DNA from: Syntrophobacterales bacterium
Lineage (GTDB): Bacteria > Desulfobacterota > Syntrophia > Syntrophales > UBA5619
Direction of reading: 5' to 3'
DNA length: 64,000 nucleotides
NCBI GenBank assembly: GCA_019429105.1
Contig: JAHYJE010000017.1
Span: 1 to 64,000, forward strand
Of the stretch, positions 25,048 through 34,547 are shown one piece after another (positions within the stretch are counted from its first letter, which is position 1; each line of letters starts with the position of its first letter). The notes below the pieces were generated by a model. It saw only the letters and a list, made by a program, of their open reading frames with translations, was not told the DNA's origin and made no database searches. The position numbers and the translations under genes were made by a program.

Positions 25048-26826
25048 TCAACGATCCGGCAGCCGCCCCTGTTCATCCCATCCCCGCAGACGATAGTAAT
25101 CCCCGATCATTCGCTTCAGGTCAGCCTTGGCGATCGCGTTGCCGCTTTCCGGCAGGGGTTCGTTATGAAAACGCTCCGGCAGCGAATCGTCATCCGGCGT
25201 CATTCCCTCTCGCAGGTTGAACGCTCGGCAGAGGGAGAGGACATGGTTGGCAAATTTGCCGATTTCCTCCTTCCCCCAGCCCAATCCGGTTGTCATGCGC
25301 ACAATGCGGGAAAGTTCCTTCCAGGAATAAAGATCCCGGTAAAAACGACAGGTGATCAGGCAATCGGCAAGAAGCAGACGATCCTCGAAATCAATAAAGA
25401 GTTCCGCCTTCCCGGCGATCTGCTCGGGGGCAATCAGTCCTGCCAATTCCGCCTTGTAGAAGGTGGAGCGCAGGTGGCAGGCGCCCCGGTCGGAGGTGGC
25501 GTAGCCGAGCCCCATTCCCTTGAATACCCGCGGATCGTAGCCGGCCGGCTCCATTCCCTTGACGTGGATGGCGATTCCCTCCAGCCCCCACGCTTGTGCG
25601 GCGCCGCGAATCCCGTCGGCCAGCACGGCCCCTATTCCCCGACGATACGCGATCTGCGTGAGCAACTCGGCAATCGCGGCGGTATCGCCGTAAGCAAACT
25701 TTTCTTTTATCTTGTTGCGCCGCGAGGCCTCGATTGTCAGACCGGCCAGATTGCCGGCAGTGATCGTGTCTATTCCCAGCCGGTCGCAGAGGTCGTTCAA
25801 ATAGATGATCTCCTCTATGCTTTTAATGACACACAAACCGCCGAAAGCATACAAGGTTTCATATTCCGGGCCTTCTATCTGCAACCCCTTGTGGGGGCCT
25901 ACCTTGACCGTGCTGAGCCGTCCGCAGGCGATAAAACAGCGGGCGCAGGCCCGCGGGGTTACGTCGCACCGTTCGTTGAGCGATTCAGCGCTGATTGCCT
26001 CCCAGCCGTCGAGAACCCCTTTTGACCAGTATTGCGTCGGAAACCCCTGTGCCTTGTTCAATACCTCCACCATCATCGGCGTTCCCAGCTTCCGGTATTT
26101 GGCGGCCCCGGCGTCGGTTTTGCCCTTCTCCAGAATCTCCCGGGCAAAGGCTGCAACCTCGTCGGGAAAGGCGATGGGGCGTTTCCGCTTTCCATGAAAA
26201 CAGAGGGCCTTGATCTTTTTTGAGCCCAGCACCGCCCCGACGCCGGTACGTCCCGCCGAGCGCCAGTAATCGTTTTCGATCAGCGCGAACCGGACCAGAT
26301 TCTCCCCCGCCGGACCGATGACGAGAGCGGCGGCCCGTTGCGAGTCCCCGCCGGTGCGTTTTTTGCCGATCTTTTCGAGGACCTTGTCCTCCGTGGCGTA
26401 GGTGTCCAGGCCCCACAAATCCACCGCGGAATGAAAGCGGACGGTCTCGTCGCTGATCTCGAGAAAAATCGGTTCCAAAGAAGCGCCCCGGATGACGATC
26501 GCATCGTAGCCGGTGCGGCTGATTACCTCCGCCGCCTTGCCCCCGGAATATGATTCGGAATAAAGCCCTGTCTGCGGACTTTTAGTAAAAATTCCGTGAC
26601 GGCAGGCGCCGTAAATCAGGGTATCGGCGACGGGGCCGACGGCGATGATCAGGTTATTCTCCGGGGCAAGGGGAGCGACGCCGGGCGGGTTTTCCTCCAG
26701 AAGCAACTTTGCGCCCAGCCCTTTTCCGCCGAGGGTTTCTTCCAGTTCCCCGTCGGATAACTCCCGGATCGAAAAGGAACGCTCGCCGACATCAATTTTT
26801 AAAATGAGATTGAAAAAACCGTACAT
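25048..26826 (-). CDS. Tungsten-type aldehyde:ferredoxin oxidoreductase
   Basis: 592 residues, a normal AOR length. The enzyme oxidises aldehydes to acids with reduction of ferredoxin, or the reverse, using a bis-tungstopterin and one [4Fe-4S] cluster. Cluster ligands appear as C294-x2-C297-x3-C301 (RACARCFIACG) plus C489 or C493 (ADCLITC). GACRHGIFTKSP, GRTGVGAVLGSKKIKA, EGPEYET and the ATSDRGACH region match pterin and substrate contacts. The start follows CAGGAGAATCAG. It ends the aminotransferase-GDH-PNPOx gene set, so it may process aldehydes formed from amino-acid-derived 2-oxo acids. Confidence 0.95.
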   Translation of the reverse strand: MYGFFNLILKIDVGERSFSIRELSDGELEETLGGKGLGAKLLLEENPPGVAPLAPENNLIIAVGPVADTLIYGACRHGIFTKSPQTGLYSESYSGGKAAEVISRTGYDAIVIRGASLEPIFLEISDETVRFHSAVDLWGLDTYATEDKVLEKIGKKRTGGDSQRAAALVIGPAGENLVRFALIENDYWRSAGRTGVGAVLGSKKIKALCFHGKRKRPIAFPDEVAAFAREILEKGKTDAGAAKYRKLGTPMMVEVLNKAQGFPTQYWSKGVLDGWEAISAESLNERCDVTPRACARCFIACGRLSTVKVGPHKGLQIEGPEYETLYAFGGLCVIKSIEEIIYLNDLCDRLGIDTITAGNLAGLTIEASRRNKIKEKFAYGDTAAIAELLTQIAYRRGIGAVLADGIRGAAQAWGLEGIAIHVKGMEPAGYDPRVFKGMGLGYATSDRGACHLRSTFYKAELAGLIAPEQIAGKAELFIDFEDRLLLADCLITCRFYRDLYSWKELSRIVRMTTGLGWGKEEIGKFANHVLSLCRAFNLREGMTPDDDSLPERFHNEPLPESGNAIAKADLKRMIGDYYRLRGWDEQGRLPDR

Positions 26827-26938
26827 CTGATTCTCCTGTAAAAGTTATTGTGCAATGTTTCATAGGTAAAAAGGTTTCTCTCTCAGGAAGCGTCTCCCCC
26901 TTCGTTGTGAGAAGGAAGCACTTCCTTAGTTGTTCTTA

Positions 26939-27409
26939 TCAGACGTCGCGGTTGAACCGGGACTGCTTTCCCGCGATCTGATCGATATCAACCCTGACGA
27001 CGGCAATGTTTACCACATCCTGTTTTGTCATGGTAAAGATTTTGTCCGTGTATTGATTTAAGATGATCCGGATTGCCCCGAGCTTTTCCTCGCTGTTCTC
27101 CAGGAAATGTGCACTTCCGTATCCGATCACGCTCCGGTAGCGCATGGTGAACGAACACGCGCGTTCCGCGGGGATGACCTCGCAGTCCGCTTCAAACTCA
27201 AAGCAGACCTGGGGATGCGTCTTAAGTATATCGATCTTCCTGCCCTCGGTTGCGCTGTGTAAATATATGCTCGTGCCGTCGTACCCAAAGGATAGAGGGA
27301 CAATATAGGGCATTTCCCCATCATACAGGGCTATCCGGCAAACCAGGGATTTACGGATTATGGAATCGATAAGATTTCTATCGGTTATTTCTTTTTCCTG
27401 TCTTCTCAT
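26939..27409 (-). CDS. Pyridoxamine 5'-phosphate oxidase-like flavoprotein
   Basis: 156 residues. MRRQEKEITDRNLIDSII, then CRIALYDGEMPYIVPLSFGY, IYLHSATEGRKIDIL, and ERACSFTMRYRSVIGYG mark the PNPOx-like split-barrel family (heme- or FMN-binding; often called nitroimidazole-resistance-type proteins). The start at 27409 has a GGAGAGACATC ribosome site; the longer frame lacks one. It lies 33 bases downstream of glutamate dehydrogenase and upstream of AOR, so co-transcription is likely. A paralogue with a replaced C-terminus lies at 36085-36633. Substrate unknown. Confidence 0.88.
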   Translation of the reverse strand: MRRQEKEITDRNLIDSIIRKSLVCRIALYDGEMPYIVPLSFGYDGTSIYLHSATEGRKIDILKTHPQVCFEFEADCEVIPAERACSFTMRYRSVIGYGSAHFLENSEEKLGAIRIILNQYTDKIFTMTKQDVVNIAVVRVDIDQIAGKQSRFNRDV

Positions 27410-27442
27410 GATGTCTCTCCAATGTGCCAAGTTAATAAAGTT

Positions 27443-30304
27443 TTATTTTTTCAGGCTTTCCACATAAGCGGCGAAATCAACCTCGTTGGCGTAAAGGCCG
27501 CGTCCGTACACAAAATCGGTAGCCATTTTGTTTGCCGTAATTGCCTTTATGTAAGAGACAGGCGCCCGCTTCAGGATGGTGTCAAGGCCAAGCAGTTCCA
27601 GCAGGATGCGGGGCGCGTACTCCCTCATGATCTTTTCCCGTATTGCCGGATCGTCCGCCAAGGGGGATTCCCGGATGGAGTCGGCAAGCCGGTTGATCTT
27701 GTCGCTGATGGCGTTGGAGAGCGTCGTAAGCGCCGACTTGGTGTTCGTCCGTTCTTGCCACAACAGCTCAAACTCGGAGCGGGCATAGGTCCGGATAGTC
27801 TGAATGATCCATTCCACGTAGGCTTGACGGAACGGCGAAATCTTGTCTTTTTGCACACGCAGATACTTGTTGTACTCCTCGTCGCTCATGGCAAGCGATA
27901 CGAAAACCTCGAACGAAGAGGATGTTACACCGCCCTTGTTCGTGGATGCATCCTTGATCACGACAATGCCCTGCTCTTCAAGTCTGAGTCGGGCGTCTTC
28001 CGTAATGAAGAGGTTGGCGCCCTCCACGATGAATCTGAATTTGGGCCGTCCCCGGTCGTCAAGCAGGGATTTCCAGTTGCCAATGTTGATTGCGCCCGGC
28101 CGTCCCCCGCAAGGCACGAACAGATCGGCGACGGCGTATTTCCCCAGATGAAAATTATTGCGGAACTCCTCTCCGTTTTTTACCAGCTCTCCGTCTGGCA
28201 AGGAGACGTCTCGGTCGTTTACGGAAATGAAGAAGCCTTCTCTGGAAAGTTTTTCCCGGTCGAACTTCTCGACCATGACCCGTTTTTGTGCAAGGCGGAT
28301 GAGTTCTTCCCGGTTTAGCCCCCGGGAATCGTAGAGAACGCCGCTTCCGTCGACGATTGCAATAGTCTGGTCCTTAGAGATGAGTATCTCGTTGCTGCCC
28401 AGATCACCATCCGGTCCGCCTGTCTGTATCTTGACGACGTCCTCTTCCCTCAGTCCGTGTTTTTTCAGGACTCCGAGGACGTATTCATGAATTCCGTTTG
28501 TGGTCATTCCGAACAGGTCATGGGGAATCCCGCCCAGCTCCGGCGTTTTCCCGGTGCTGAACGCCTTCCAGAAGGGGTACCCGCGCGATCGGGCATGGAG
28601 GGCGGCCCAATCCATGAATCCGGCGCTTCCCTCATCGGGACCGAAAAAAAGAATCTCCCGCACCTGTGTGTTTCCCTTTTCGTCGGTTTCTATGAGCAAA
28701 TCGAGCAGACCGTCGATGTAATCCTTGAAAGCCCGCTCGGCAAACTCCTGACTGTTGCGGTTAAGCAGAATTGTCCCCTTTGCTCCTCCTTCGGGTATAT
28801 CCTTGTTCTTTCGCTGCTGGGTAAGGGCCAGATTGTAATTTTCCGTGAATATCGTGTCGATGTTGTGGGCGTACAGGTCAATGGAAGGCGATTTGACGAT
28901 GCGGATGCCGCCCCTGGCGATGTCCCGGAAACGCACATGGAAACCATGAAAATCATGTCCGATGAGTAAAAAGAGTCCGAAAATTTTTTCCGGAAAATCG
29001 ACAGGATCGACGATTCCCGGATCCAGACGGTACGCCATGCATGCCTTTTCTTTATTATAGAAATTTGTCTTCTGTATCGAATTATTGAACATGAGAAAGT
29101 AATTGAGGATGGCTCGTTCCTTTCCGTAAAGAACCTCCCGTTCAAGCGTCCGGCGTATGTGTTTTTCCGTTTCTACGCACAGCTCTTGATTCCCTCCTTT
29201 GAAACGAAGTTCGAAGTGGTTGAAGAGCATCTCCACGACTTTCAGATGTTTTGCGATAGTATCTGAGATGCGCGTGGTAGAATAGGTATCCTTGATCAGG
29301 TGCATCTTCATGTTATATGCGATTCCGCGAGCCTCGGGCTGGTCTTTCAAAGCCCGCAGAAGAATCTGGTATTCCTCTGTCAGCAGGGAAAGGAAATGGT
29401 GAGTAAACGCGGCGGCCGAGATTGCGTACATCGTCGTTTGCGCAGAAATGAGGCCGTCGTGGAACAGGGCAGTTACCGGATCATCCGGCAGCATCAGAGA
29501 GACGTTGATGCTGCGGGTCAGGTCTCCGACGACATTGTCGGGCAATCTGGAAAAATAGAAACTGGCGATCTTCTTCTCATCGGCGAATGGTTCCACATAT
29601 TTGCGTCTGATCGTGAGCCCGCAGCTTACCACCAGATGCGCGAAGGTCGTTAGCAACCGGCGCTGTTGACTGCCTTTCACGCCGATCATGATCCGCGTCT
29701 CGTCAGTCTCCGGTTTTAAGGAAACCGAGATATGCGGCACCTCCATGGTGTTCATTCTCTCCCAAAACTCGCGGTAACGGGTCACGGTCTCCGGGACGGC
29801 GCGGGAGAAAAAGGCAACATCGGCCGCACCTTCAAAGGATAAAACCGCCCCCTTCTTATTTTCAGCAGTGAAGGCGGGTTTTGTCAGAACATAGAAACGG
29901 AAAGGACTATTACGTGCAGTCTTCCGTGTGATGTAGCTTTCCAGGTGAAAGGCCGGATAATTCTTTTCGATCCGTTCCTCGATTTCCAGTGTCTTTTGGT
30001 TTACATCATCCACGATATAGACGGCCTGATCCTCACGCTCGCTGATGAGCTGCGCCCCTGAGCCGCCGCCGTGCCGGGCGATGAACTCCGAGGCGCTCAG
30101 GGAAATCAGTTGCCGGGCTATGTCGGTTTCAGAGGTCGTGCGGAAATAATACTCGTCGAGGCCGAGATCAATGATGAACCACTCCATTTCGCGGCGCGCC
30201 TTTTCCGGATTCATATAGCCGGTATTGACGATATATTCTTCAATACGAACAAGCTTATCCAGAGAAAGAATGCTCCGCGCGGCGATATCGTTCAGACTGC
30301 TCAT
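27443..30304 (-). CDS. Large NAD-type glutamate dehydrogenase
   Basis: 953 residues, the large class with a long N-terminal regulatory part (about 1-450) before the Glu/Leu/Phe/Val dehydrogenase core. The core has FRDIARGGIRIVKSP, KDIPEGGAKGTILL (catalytic Lys region), FFGPDEG, TNGIHEYVLGVL, GGPDGDLGSNEIL (dinucleotide loop) and VPCGGRPGAINIGN. It deaminates glutamate to 2-oxoglutarate with NAD reduction. With the aminotransferase 38 bases upstream it makes a transamination/deamination cycle for amino-acid degradation. The start at 30304 has a GGGGAAAAGTC ribosome site. Confidence 0.92.
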   Translation of the reverse strand: MSSLNDIAARSILSLDKLVRIEEYIVNTGYMNPEKARREMEWFIIDLGLDEYYFRTTSETDIARQLISLSASEFIARHGGGSGAQLISEREDQAVYIVDDVNQKTLEIEERIEKNYPAFHLESYITRKTARNSPFRFYVLTKPAFTAENKKGAVLSFEGAADVAFFSRAVPETVTRYREFWERMNTMEVPHISVSLKPETDETRIMIGVKGSQQRRLLTTFAHLVVSCGLTIRRKYVEPFADEKKIASFYFSRLPDNVVGDLTRSINVSLMLPDDPVTALFHDGLISAQTTMYAISAAAFTHHFLSLLTEEYQILLRALKDQPEARGIAYNMKMHLIKDTYSTTRISDTIAKHLKVVEMLFNHFELRFKGGNQELCVETEKHIRRTLEREVLYGKERAILNYFLMFNNSIQKTNFYNKEKACMAYRLDPGIVDPVDFPEKIFGLFLLIGHDFHGFHVRFRDIARGGIRIVKSPSIDLYAHNIDTIFTENYNLALTQQRKNKDIPEGGAKGTILLNRNSQEFAERAFKDYIDGLLDLLIETDEKGNTQVREILFFGPDEGSAGFMDWAALHARSRGYPFWKAFSTGKTPELGGIPHDLFGMTTNGIHEYVLGVLKKHGLREEDVVKIQTGGPDGDLGSNEILISKDQTIAIVDGSGVLYDSRGLNREELIRLAQKRVMVEKFDREKLSREGFFISVNDRDVSLPDGELVKNGEEFRNNFHLGKYAVADLFVPCGGRPGAINIGNWKSLLDDRGRPKFRFIVEGANLFITEDARLRLEEQGIVVIKDASTNKGGVTSSSFEVFVSLAMSDEEYNKYLRVQKDKISPFRQAYVEWIIQTIRTYARSEFELLWQERTNTKSALTTLSNAISDKINRLADSIRESPLADDPAIREKIMREYAPRILLELLGLDTILKRAPVSYIKAITANKMATDFVYGRGLYANEVDFAAYVESLKK

Positions 30305-30342
30305 GACTTTTCCCCGGAGCTCCAGATGGCTCTATGTTTAAA

Positions 30343-31650
30343 TTACTTTTTATCAAGCGAGGCAAAGGCCTCGTCGAGAATGCCGATCCCCTTCGACAGT
30401 TGCTCATCGGTGATTACAAGAGGCATCAGGATGCGTATCACGTTGCCGTACTGGCCGCAAGAGAGAATATTTAGCCTCTTTTCGAAGGCGTATTTTACGA
30501 CCGCGGCCGTTTCTTCCGGAGCCGGCTCTTTCGTTTTGCGGCTCTTTACCAGTTCCAGTGCAAGCATGGAACCGATCCCCCGCACCTCTCCGATCACATC
30601 GTGTTTGCTCTTGAGTTCATCCAGATATTTACTGAGTTTCTTGCCGAGTTTCTCGCTTTTGTCAATGATTTTTTCTTCCTCATAGATGTCCAGTACCGCC
30701 AGCGCCGCTGCGCAGCTCACCGGGTTGCCTCCAAAGGTGCTGCCGATGCCTCCTTTATGTACGGAGTCCATGATTTCCTGTTTTCCCACCACGGCGGAAA
30801 GTGGCATGCCGGCTGTCAGGCTCTTGGCTACGGTTATCATATCAGGTTCTACGCCCCAATGCTCAATGGCCCACATTTTACCGCCAGTCCTGGCCATTCC
30901 GGACTGTATCTCGTCGGCGATGAAGAGAATGCTGTTATCTTTGCATATTTTGGCAAGCTTCGGGAAATATTCTTTGGGCGGGGTGATGAATCCGCCCTCG
31001 CCCTGAACAGGTTCGACAACGACGGCGGCGATCATTTCGGGTGCGATCTTGCCGAAAAAGTCCTGCAGGGAGTCCGCGCACGCACAGTTGCACTTGGGAT
31101 AGGTAATACCGAGAGGGCAACGGTAGCAGTAACCATTCGGGATGTGGTAAACTTCAGGCGCGAATGGCCCGAACCCTAACTTGTAGGGATTTGCCTTGCT
31201 GGTCATGGTCATGCCGAGCAGGGTTCTGCCGTGGAAGGCGTGATCCAAAACGACGATCCCCTGCTTTTTGGTGTAGTAGCGGGCGATCTTCACCGCGTTT
31301 TCGACCGCCTCAACGCCGCTGTTGGCGAAGTAGGCGCGCTTGGGGGATTTGCCCGGGGCGAGTTTACAGAGTCTTTCCGCCAGCTTCACGGCGGTCTCAT
31401 AAGGCGTTACCATGAAGCAGGTGTGGGTAAACTTTTCGGCCTGTTCCTGGATGGCCTTGATTACCTGCGGATGGGAGTGACCGACGTTCATCACGCCGAT
31501 GCCGCCGCCGAAATCGATGTACTCGTTGCCTTCCACGTCGTAGAGCAGGGCCCCTTTTGCCGATGCAATGTATGCTGGTTTGGCGCTGGAAAAACCCTTT
31601 GCCATAACGGTGTTTCTCAATTTATCGATTGATTTGTTCGTGGCTTTCAT
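30343..31650 (-). CDS. Class III aminotransferase, 4-aminobutyrate aminotransferase-like
   Basis: 435 residues with pyridoxal phosphate. YIDFGGGIGVMNVGHSHP, FANSGVEAVENAVKIAR, DHAFHGRTLLGMT, FIADEIQSGMARTG (the Asp contacting the PLP nitrogen) and TVAKSLTAGMPLSAVVG (with the Schiff-base Lys) identify the class III fold. A Cys-rich insert (YCYRCPLGITYPKCNCAC) is seen in many anaerobe and archaeal members and may bind metal. GABA, ornithine or lysine-type omega-amino substrates are all possible. The AAGGAGGAAACAACGAG ribosome site is strong. It heads the operon with glutamate dehydrogenase, and a sigma-54 promoter candidate lies about 205 bases upstream. Confidence 0.9.
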   Translation of the reverse strand: MKATNKSIDKLRNTVMAKGFSSAKPAYIASAKGALLYDVEGNEYIDFGGGIGVMNVGHSHPQVIKAIQEQAEKFTHTCFMVTPYETAVKLAERLCKLAPGKSPKRAYFANSGVEAVENAVKIARYYTKKQGIVVLDHAFHGRTLLGMTMTSKANPYKLGFGPFAPEVYHIPNGYCYRCPLGITYPKCNCACADSLQDFFGKIAPEMIAAVVVEPVQGEGGFITPPKEYFPKLAKICKDNSILFIADEIQSGMARTGGKMWAIEHWGVEPDMITVAKSLTAGMPLSAVVGKQEIMDSVHKGGIGSTFGGNPVSCAAALAVLDIYEEEKIIDKSEKLGKKLSKYLDELKSKHDVIGEVRGIGSMLALELVKSRKTKEPAPEETAAVVKYAFEKRLNILSCGQYGNVIRILMPLVITDEQLSKGIGILDEAFASLDKK

Positions 31651-31665
31651 CTCGTTGTTTCCTCC

Positions 31666-31839
31666 TTAATCTTCCGTTCTTGCCTTTATGCTCCGAAGAA
31701 ACAGTTCTTGTTCCCCAGTGAAAGCAGGCACAGTCTTGAAAATTCTCAGGTATTCCTCTATGTCCGATTTCTGAATGACCTCAAATATCTCCGGGACAAG
31801 GCATCCACGGGGAACGAGAGACGTCCATTTTCGATGATG
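31666..31839 (-). pseudogene. Open reading fragment without start, just before the aminotransferase gene
   Basis: A 57-codon open frame ends in TAA that overlaps the aminotransferase ribosome site. Its sequence (for example SLVPRGCLVPEIFEVIQKSD and AFTGEQELFLRSIKARTED) reads like real protein, but no ATG, GTG or TTG starts it and a stop lies directly upstream. It may be the tail of a decayed gene or a frameshifted small protein joined to the frame at 31758-31961. Not recognised. Confidence 0.35.
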
Positions 31840-31854
31840 TTAAACGCTACTGAA

Positions 31855-31873
31855 AAGCATTTTATATGCCAAA
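31855..31873 (-). promoter_or_regulatory. Sigma-54 (-24/-12) promoter candidate for the aminotransferase operon
   Basis: The minus strand reads TTGGCATATAAAATGCTTTT: the invariant GG and GC are exactly 10 bases apart and the flanks (TTGGCA, TGCT) fit the sigma-54 consensus well. It points at the aminotransferase gene, 205 bases away, and lies beside a sigma-54 activator gene. The remainder of 31651-32113 is AT-rich and could hold activator sites. Confidence 0.65.
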
Positions 31874-32113
31874 ATTTGATGAATGGTTTTAGTGGAAAGA
31901 ATACCCCGGTTTCTCGCGGGATATATTTGATTAACTCGCGAGCATCTTTCAAAAATTTCATCGAGGCCCTTTATTCGCAGACTTGATTGGAGGAGCAAAA
32001 ATAAGTGAAGGCACTAAGGATATATGCGTTTATACATCAAAAACATTTTATGTTTGTCTTTTTATTTTTAAGATATTGAAATATATACGATATAAATGCA
32101 TGCAGGATGACAT

Positions 32114-33877
32114 CTATTTATGCAATAGCGCATCAGGGCGCAACTTCGAATATTTTTTACTTTTTCTGGAAACTGTTGCCTGATCTATCTTCAGTATTCG
32201 TGCGGCTTCCCGCTGAGAACCGTATTGTTTAATTGTCCGTTGGATAATCTCACATTCACATTTTTCCAGAGCTTCCTTGAGGGGGAGGCCTTCGAATAAC
32301 AATGAGGCGGGTACTGTTGGGGGGGGGTACTTTTCGGTAAGATAGCCAGGCAACTCCCGCAACTCAACGTAGTCATTGTCGGTTGAAACAACTAAACGTT
32401 CAATTAGGTTGGCCAGTTCGCGGATATTCCCCGGGAAACCATAGTTGCAAAGAGCATCGATTGCTCCGGGAGAGAGGATCTTTTTTCTCTTGTAGGCTTT
32501 GTTGAATTTTCTCAGATAATGAAAAGCTATGGGTAAAATATCATCCGTCCTTTCCTTTAGCGAGGGGATATGGATGGGAACGACGTTTAGCCTGTAATAC
32601 AGGTCTGCCCTGAAATTTTTAGAGGCTACCATTTCTTCGATCTGCCTGTTTGTTGCCGCAATAATCCGCACATCAATTTCCTTTGATTCTGTTCCCCCGA
32701 CGTTAGTTATTTTGTGATCCTCCAAAAATCGTAAAAGCGTTGATTGGGAGGCAAACGGAATTTCCCCGATTTCGTCCAGAAAGAGGGTTCCTTTGTTGGC
32801 AAGTTCGAATAATCCAAGTTTCCCTTCCGCCTTTGCCCCGGTAAAGGCCCCTTTTTCGTATCCAAACAATTCCGATTCAATCAGAGAATCTGGAATGCCC
32901 GTAAGATCAACGCGAATGAACGGGCACTTGCTCCGATCCGATTGCTTGTGGATTAAGGTAGCGATGATGCCTTTTCCTACCCCTGATTCTCCAAGAAGCA
33001 AAACAGTTGAGTCAACTTGGGCCACCCGCATCGCCATTTCAATGATTCTCTGCATTTCTGCACTGCGGAAAATAATGTTCGCGAGGTCGGCCGCTTCCTG
33101 TTGAAGATTGGAAAGCCTTGAGATGTAGCCTTTCGCCAGCGCCTGCGCTTCCTGGAGCTGGCTTCTCAGATTATCCAGCTCGGTTATGTCCCGGTCGTTT
33201 GTTACAACAAAAACAATGTCTCCCTTGTCATTGAAAATTGGGTTGCCGGTAACCAGGATTTTTTTATCTCCATGAGCCCGTTGAATCATCGTTACGGGGG
33301 CCTTTTTCTGGAGAACTTCTAACGTCACTGACTTGTCGAACAGGCCTGCACGTACCAGTTCCCTCATGTTTTTCCCGATAATATTCGCAGCCTCCACCCC
33401 GTTAATCCGTTCCGACGCCTTGTTGAGCATAAGCGCGTTGCCTTCGTGATCACATATCCAGAGGCCATCATAGGACGAATTGATGATAGTATCCAGCCAG
33501 CTTTTCATATTCTTGAACATATCCAGTTCTTTGGAAATAGTTTCAATGTCGGAGATGTCATGAAAAACGCTGACGACGCCGGTAATCGCTCCGTTTTTCA
33601 TGAGCGGGTTGATATTGGAAATGAGGTTTACCTCTTTGCCTTTGAGTTTTTCTCCGTGGAAGGGCTTCCCTGTTTTCAGGGATTCGAGGATTTTCCCGCC
33701 CGTATTTGGCAGAATATCAAGTATGTATTGACCCAAAGCATCACGAGCAGGTGTTTTGAATATCCGTTCTGCTGTTTTATTAAAATATGCGATAATGCCT
33801 TCGGCATTGATCGCGATAATGCCGTTATAAATTGAATCCAGCAACAGGCTATAGTCTAAAAAAATCGGTTTTTCCAT
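32114..33877 (-). CDS. Sigma-54-dependent transcriptional activator (PAS-PAS-AAA-Fis)
   Basis: 587 residues. Two PAS domains (about 10-115 and 125-238) precede the AAA+ sigma-54 interaction domain with Walker A GESGVGKG (296-303), the GAFTGA loop (343-348), LFLDEIGEIP and the R-finger region. A Fis-type HTH ends the protein (QREAARILKIDQATVSRKSK). The start at 33877 is chosen for its AAGGGG ribosome site; the longer frame has none. It sits upstream of the aminotransferase-GDH-AOR genes, facing the same way, and a good sigma-54 promoter lies in the gap. It probably senses a metabolite through PAS and turns on amino-acid fermentation. Confidence 0.92.
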   Translation of the reverse strand: MEKPIFLDYSLLLDSIYNGIIAINAEGIIAYFNKTAERIFKTPARDALGQYILDILPNTGGKILESLKTGKPFHGEKLKGKEVNLISNINPLMKNGAITGVVSVFHDISDIETISKELDMFKNMKSWLDTIINSSYDGLWICDHEGNALMLNKASERINGVEAANIIGKNMRELVRAGLFDKSVTLEVLQKKAPVTMIQRAHGDKKILVTGNPIFNDKGDIVFVVTNDRDITELDNLRSQLQEAQALAKGYISRLSNLQQEAADLANIIFRSAEMQRIIEMAMRVAQVDSTVLLLGESGVGKGIIATLIHKQSDRSKCPFIRVDLTGIPDSLIESELFGYEKGAFTGAKAEGKLGLFELANKGTLFLDEIGEIPFASQSTLLRFLEDHKITNVGGTESKEIDVRIIAATNRQIEEMVASKNFRADLYYRLNVVPIHIPSLKERTDDILPIAFHYLRKFNKAYKRKKILSPGAIDALCNYGFPGNIRELANLIERLVVSTDNDYVELRELPGYLTEKYPPPTVPASLLFEGLPLKEALEKCECEIIQRTIKQYGSQREAARILKIDQATVSRKSKKYSKLRPDALLHK

Positions 33878-34135
33878 TTTCCCCTTCTGTCCTTGATGAG
33901 AAAATTTTCCATAAATCGGGCCGCCATCATTACTGGCAATGGACATAGTTTTAAATTGAAAATTTCAGTCTGGTTCCTGTTGTGTAAAAATTCCCAAGGG
34001 GGTGTCTTACAAAACACGGAAGCTTGACAGTGAGAGTAAACACGAAAAGAAGAAAAACACAAGGCTGTCTGTAAAAAATAAAATTGGCTGCCTGTCGAAA
34101 GAAAAAGCAGTTATACGCACACGCCAGCCGCCATC

Positions 34136-34260
34136 AAGATGCACGCCTTCCTCGCTCTGCGGGGAGTATTCCGTCGTTTATCAGCCTGACTGCCGGCAAC
34201 GTACACGATGTCAATGTCCGGGATATCCTCCCGCTGGAAAAAGATGCCTGCAAGCAATAA
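34136..34260 (+). pseudogene. IS4-type transposase remnant
   Basis: Two frames joined by a frameshift encode KMHAFLALRG and then SFISLTAGNVHDVNVRDILP, closely resembling the K-x-H-x-L-L-D-L-R-G ... G-x-V-H-D-V-x-V region of IS4-family DDE transposases. Only about 40 codons survive. The surrounding gap (33878-34547) shows no other gene. Confidence 0.7.
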
Positions 34261-34547
34261 CCGGAACCATGTCCATCCAACCGGTTAAATCATTCAACAA
34301 TTAACCGGACGGGCGTGATGCACAATCTCTATTGACAAATCATAATATTTTGAATACCCATGCACGCCGGAAAAATTTCGCATCTCTTGCGTGGGAACAG
34401 ACTCCGTCCGCGGGGTAAAGATCGTTTCCCCGGAATGCCGGCGGCAGCTCTTTTTATTAAAGAAGGAAACGGGTGCAGGGTTAGCCTGACCAGACATCCG
34501 TAAACCATGAAGGACAATGCCATGAAGAAGTTCACCGACCTTATCAG

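Noticed and set aside
25012-26025. 337-codon plus-strand open frame inside the AOR gene
   Set aside because: Antisense shadow of a full-length AOR with intact cluster cysteines.
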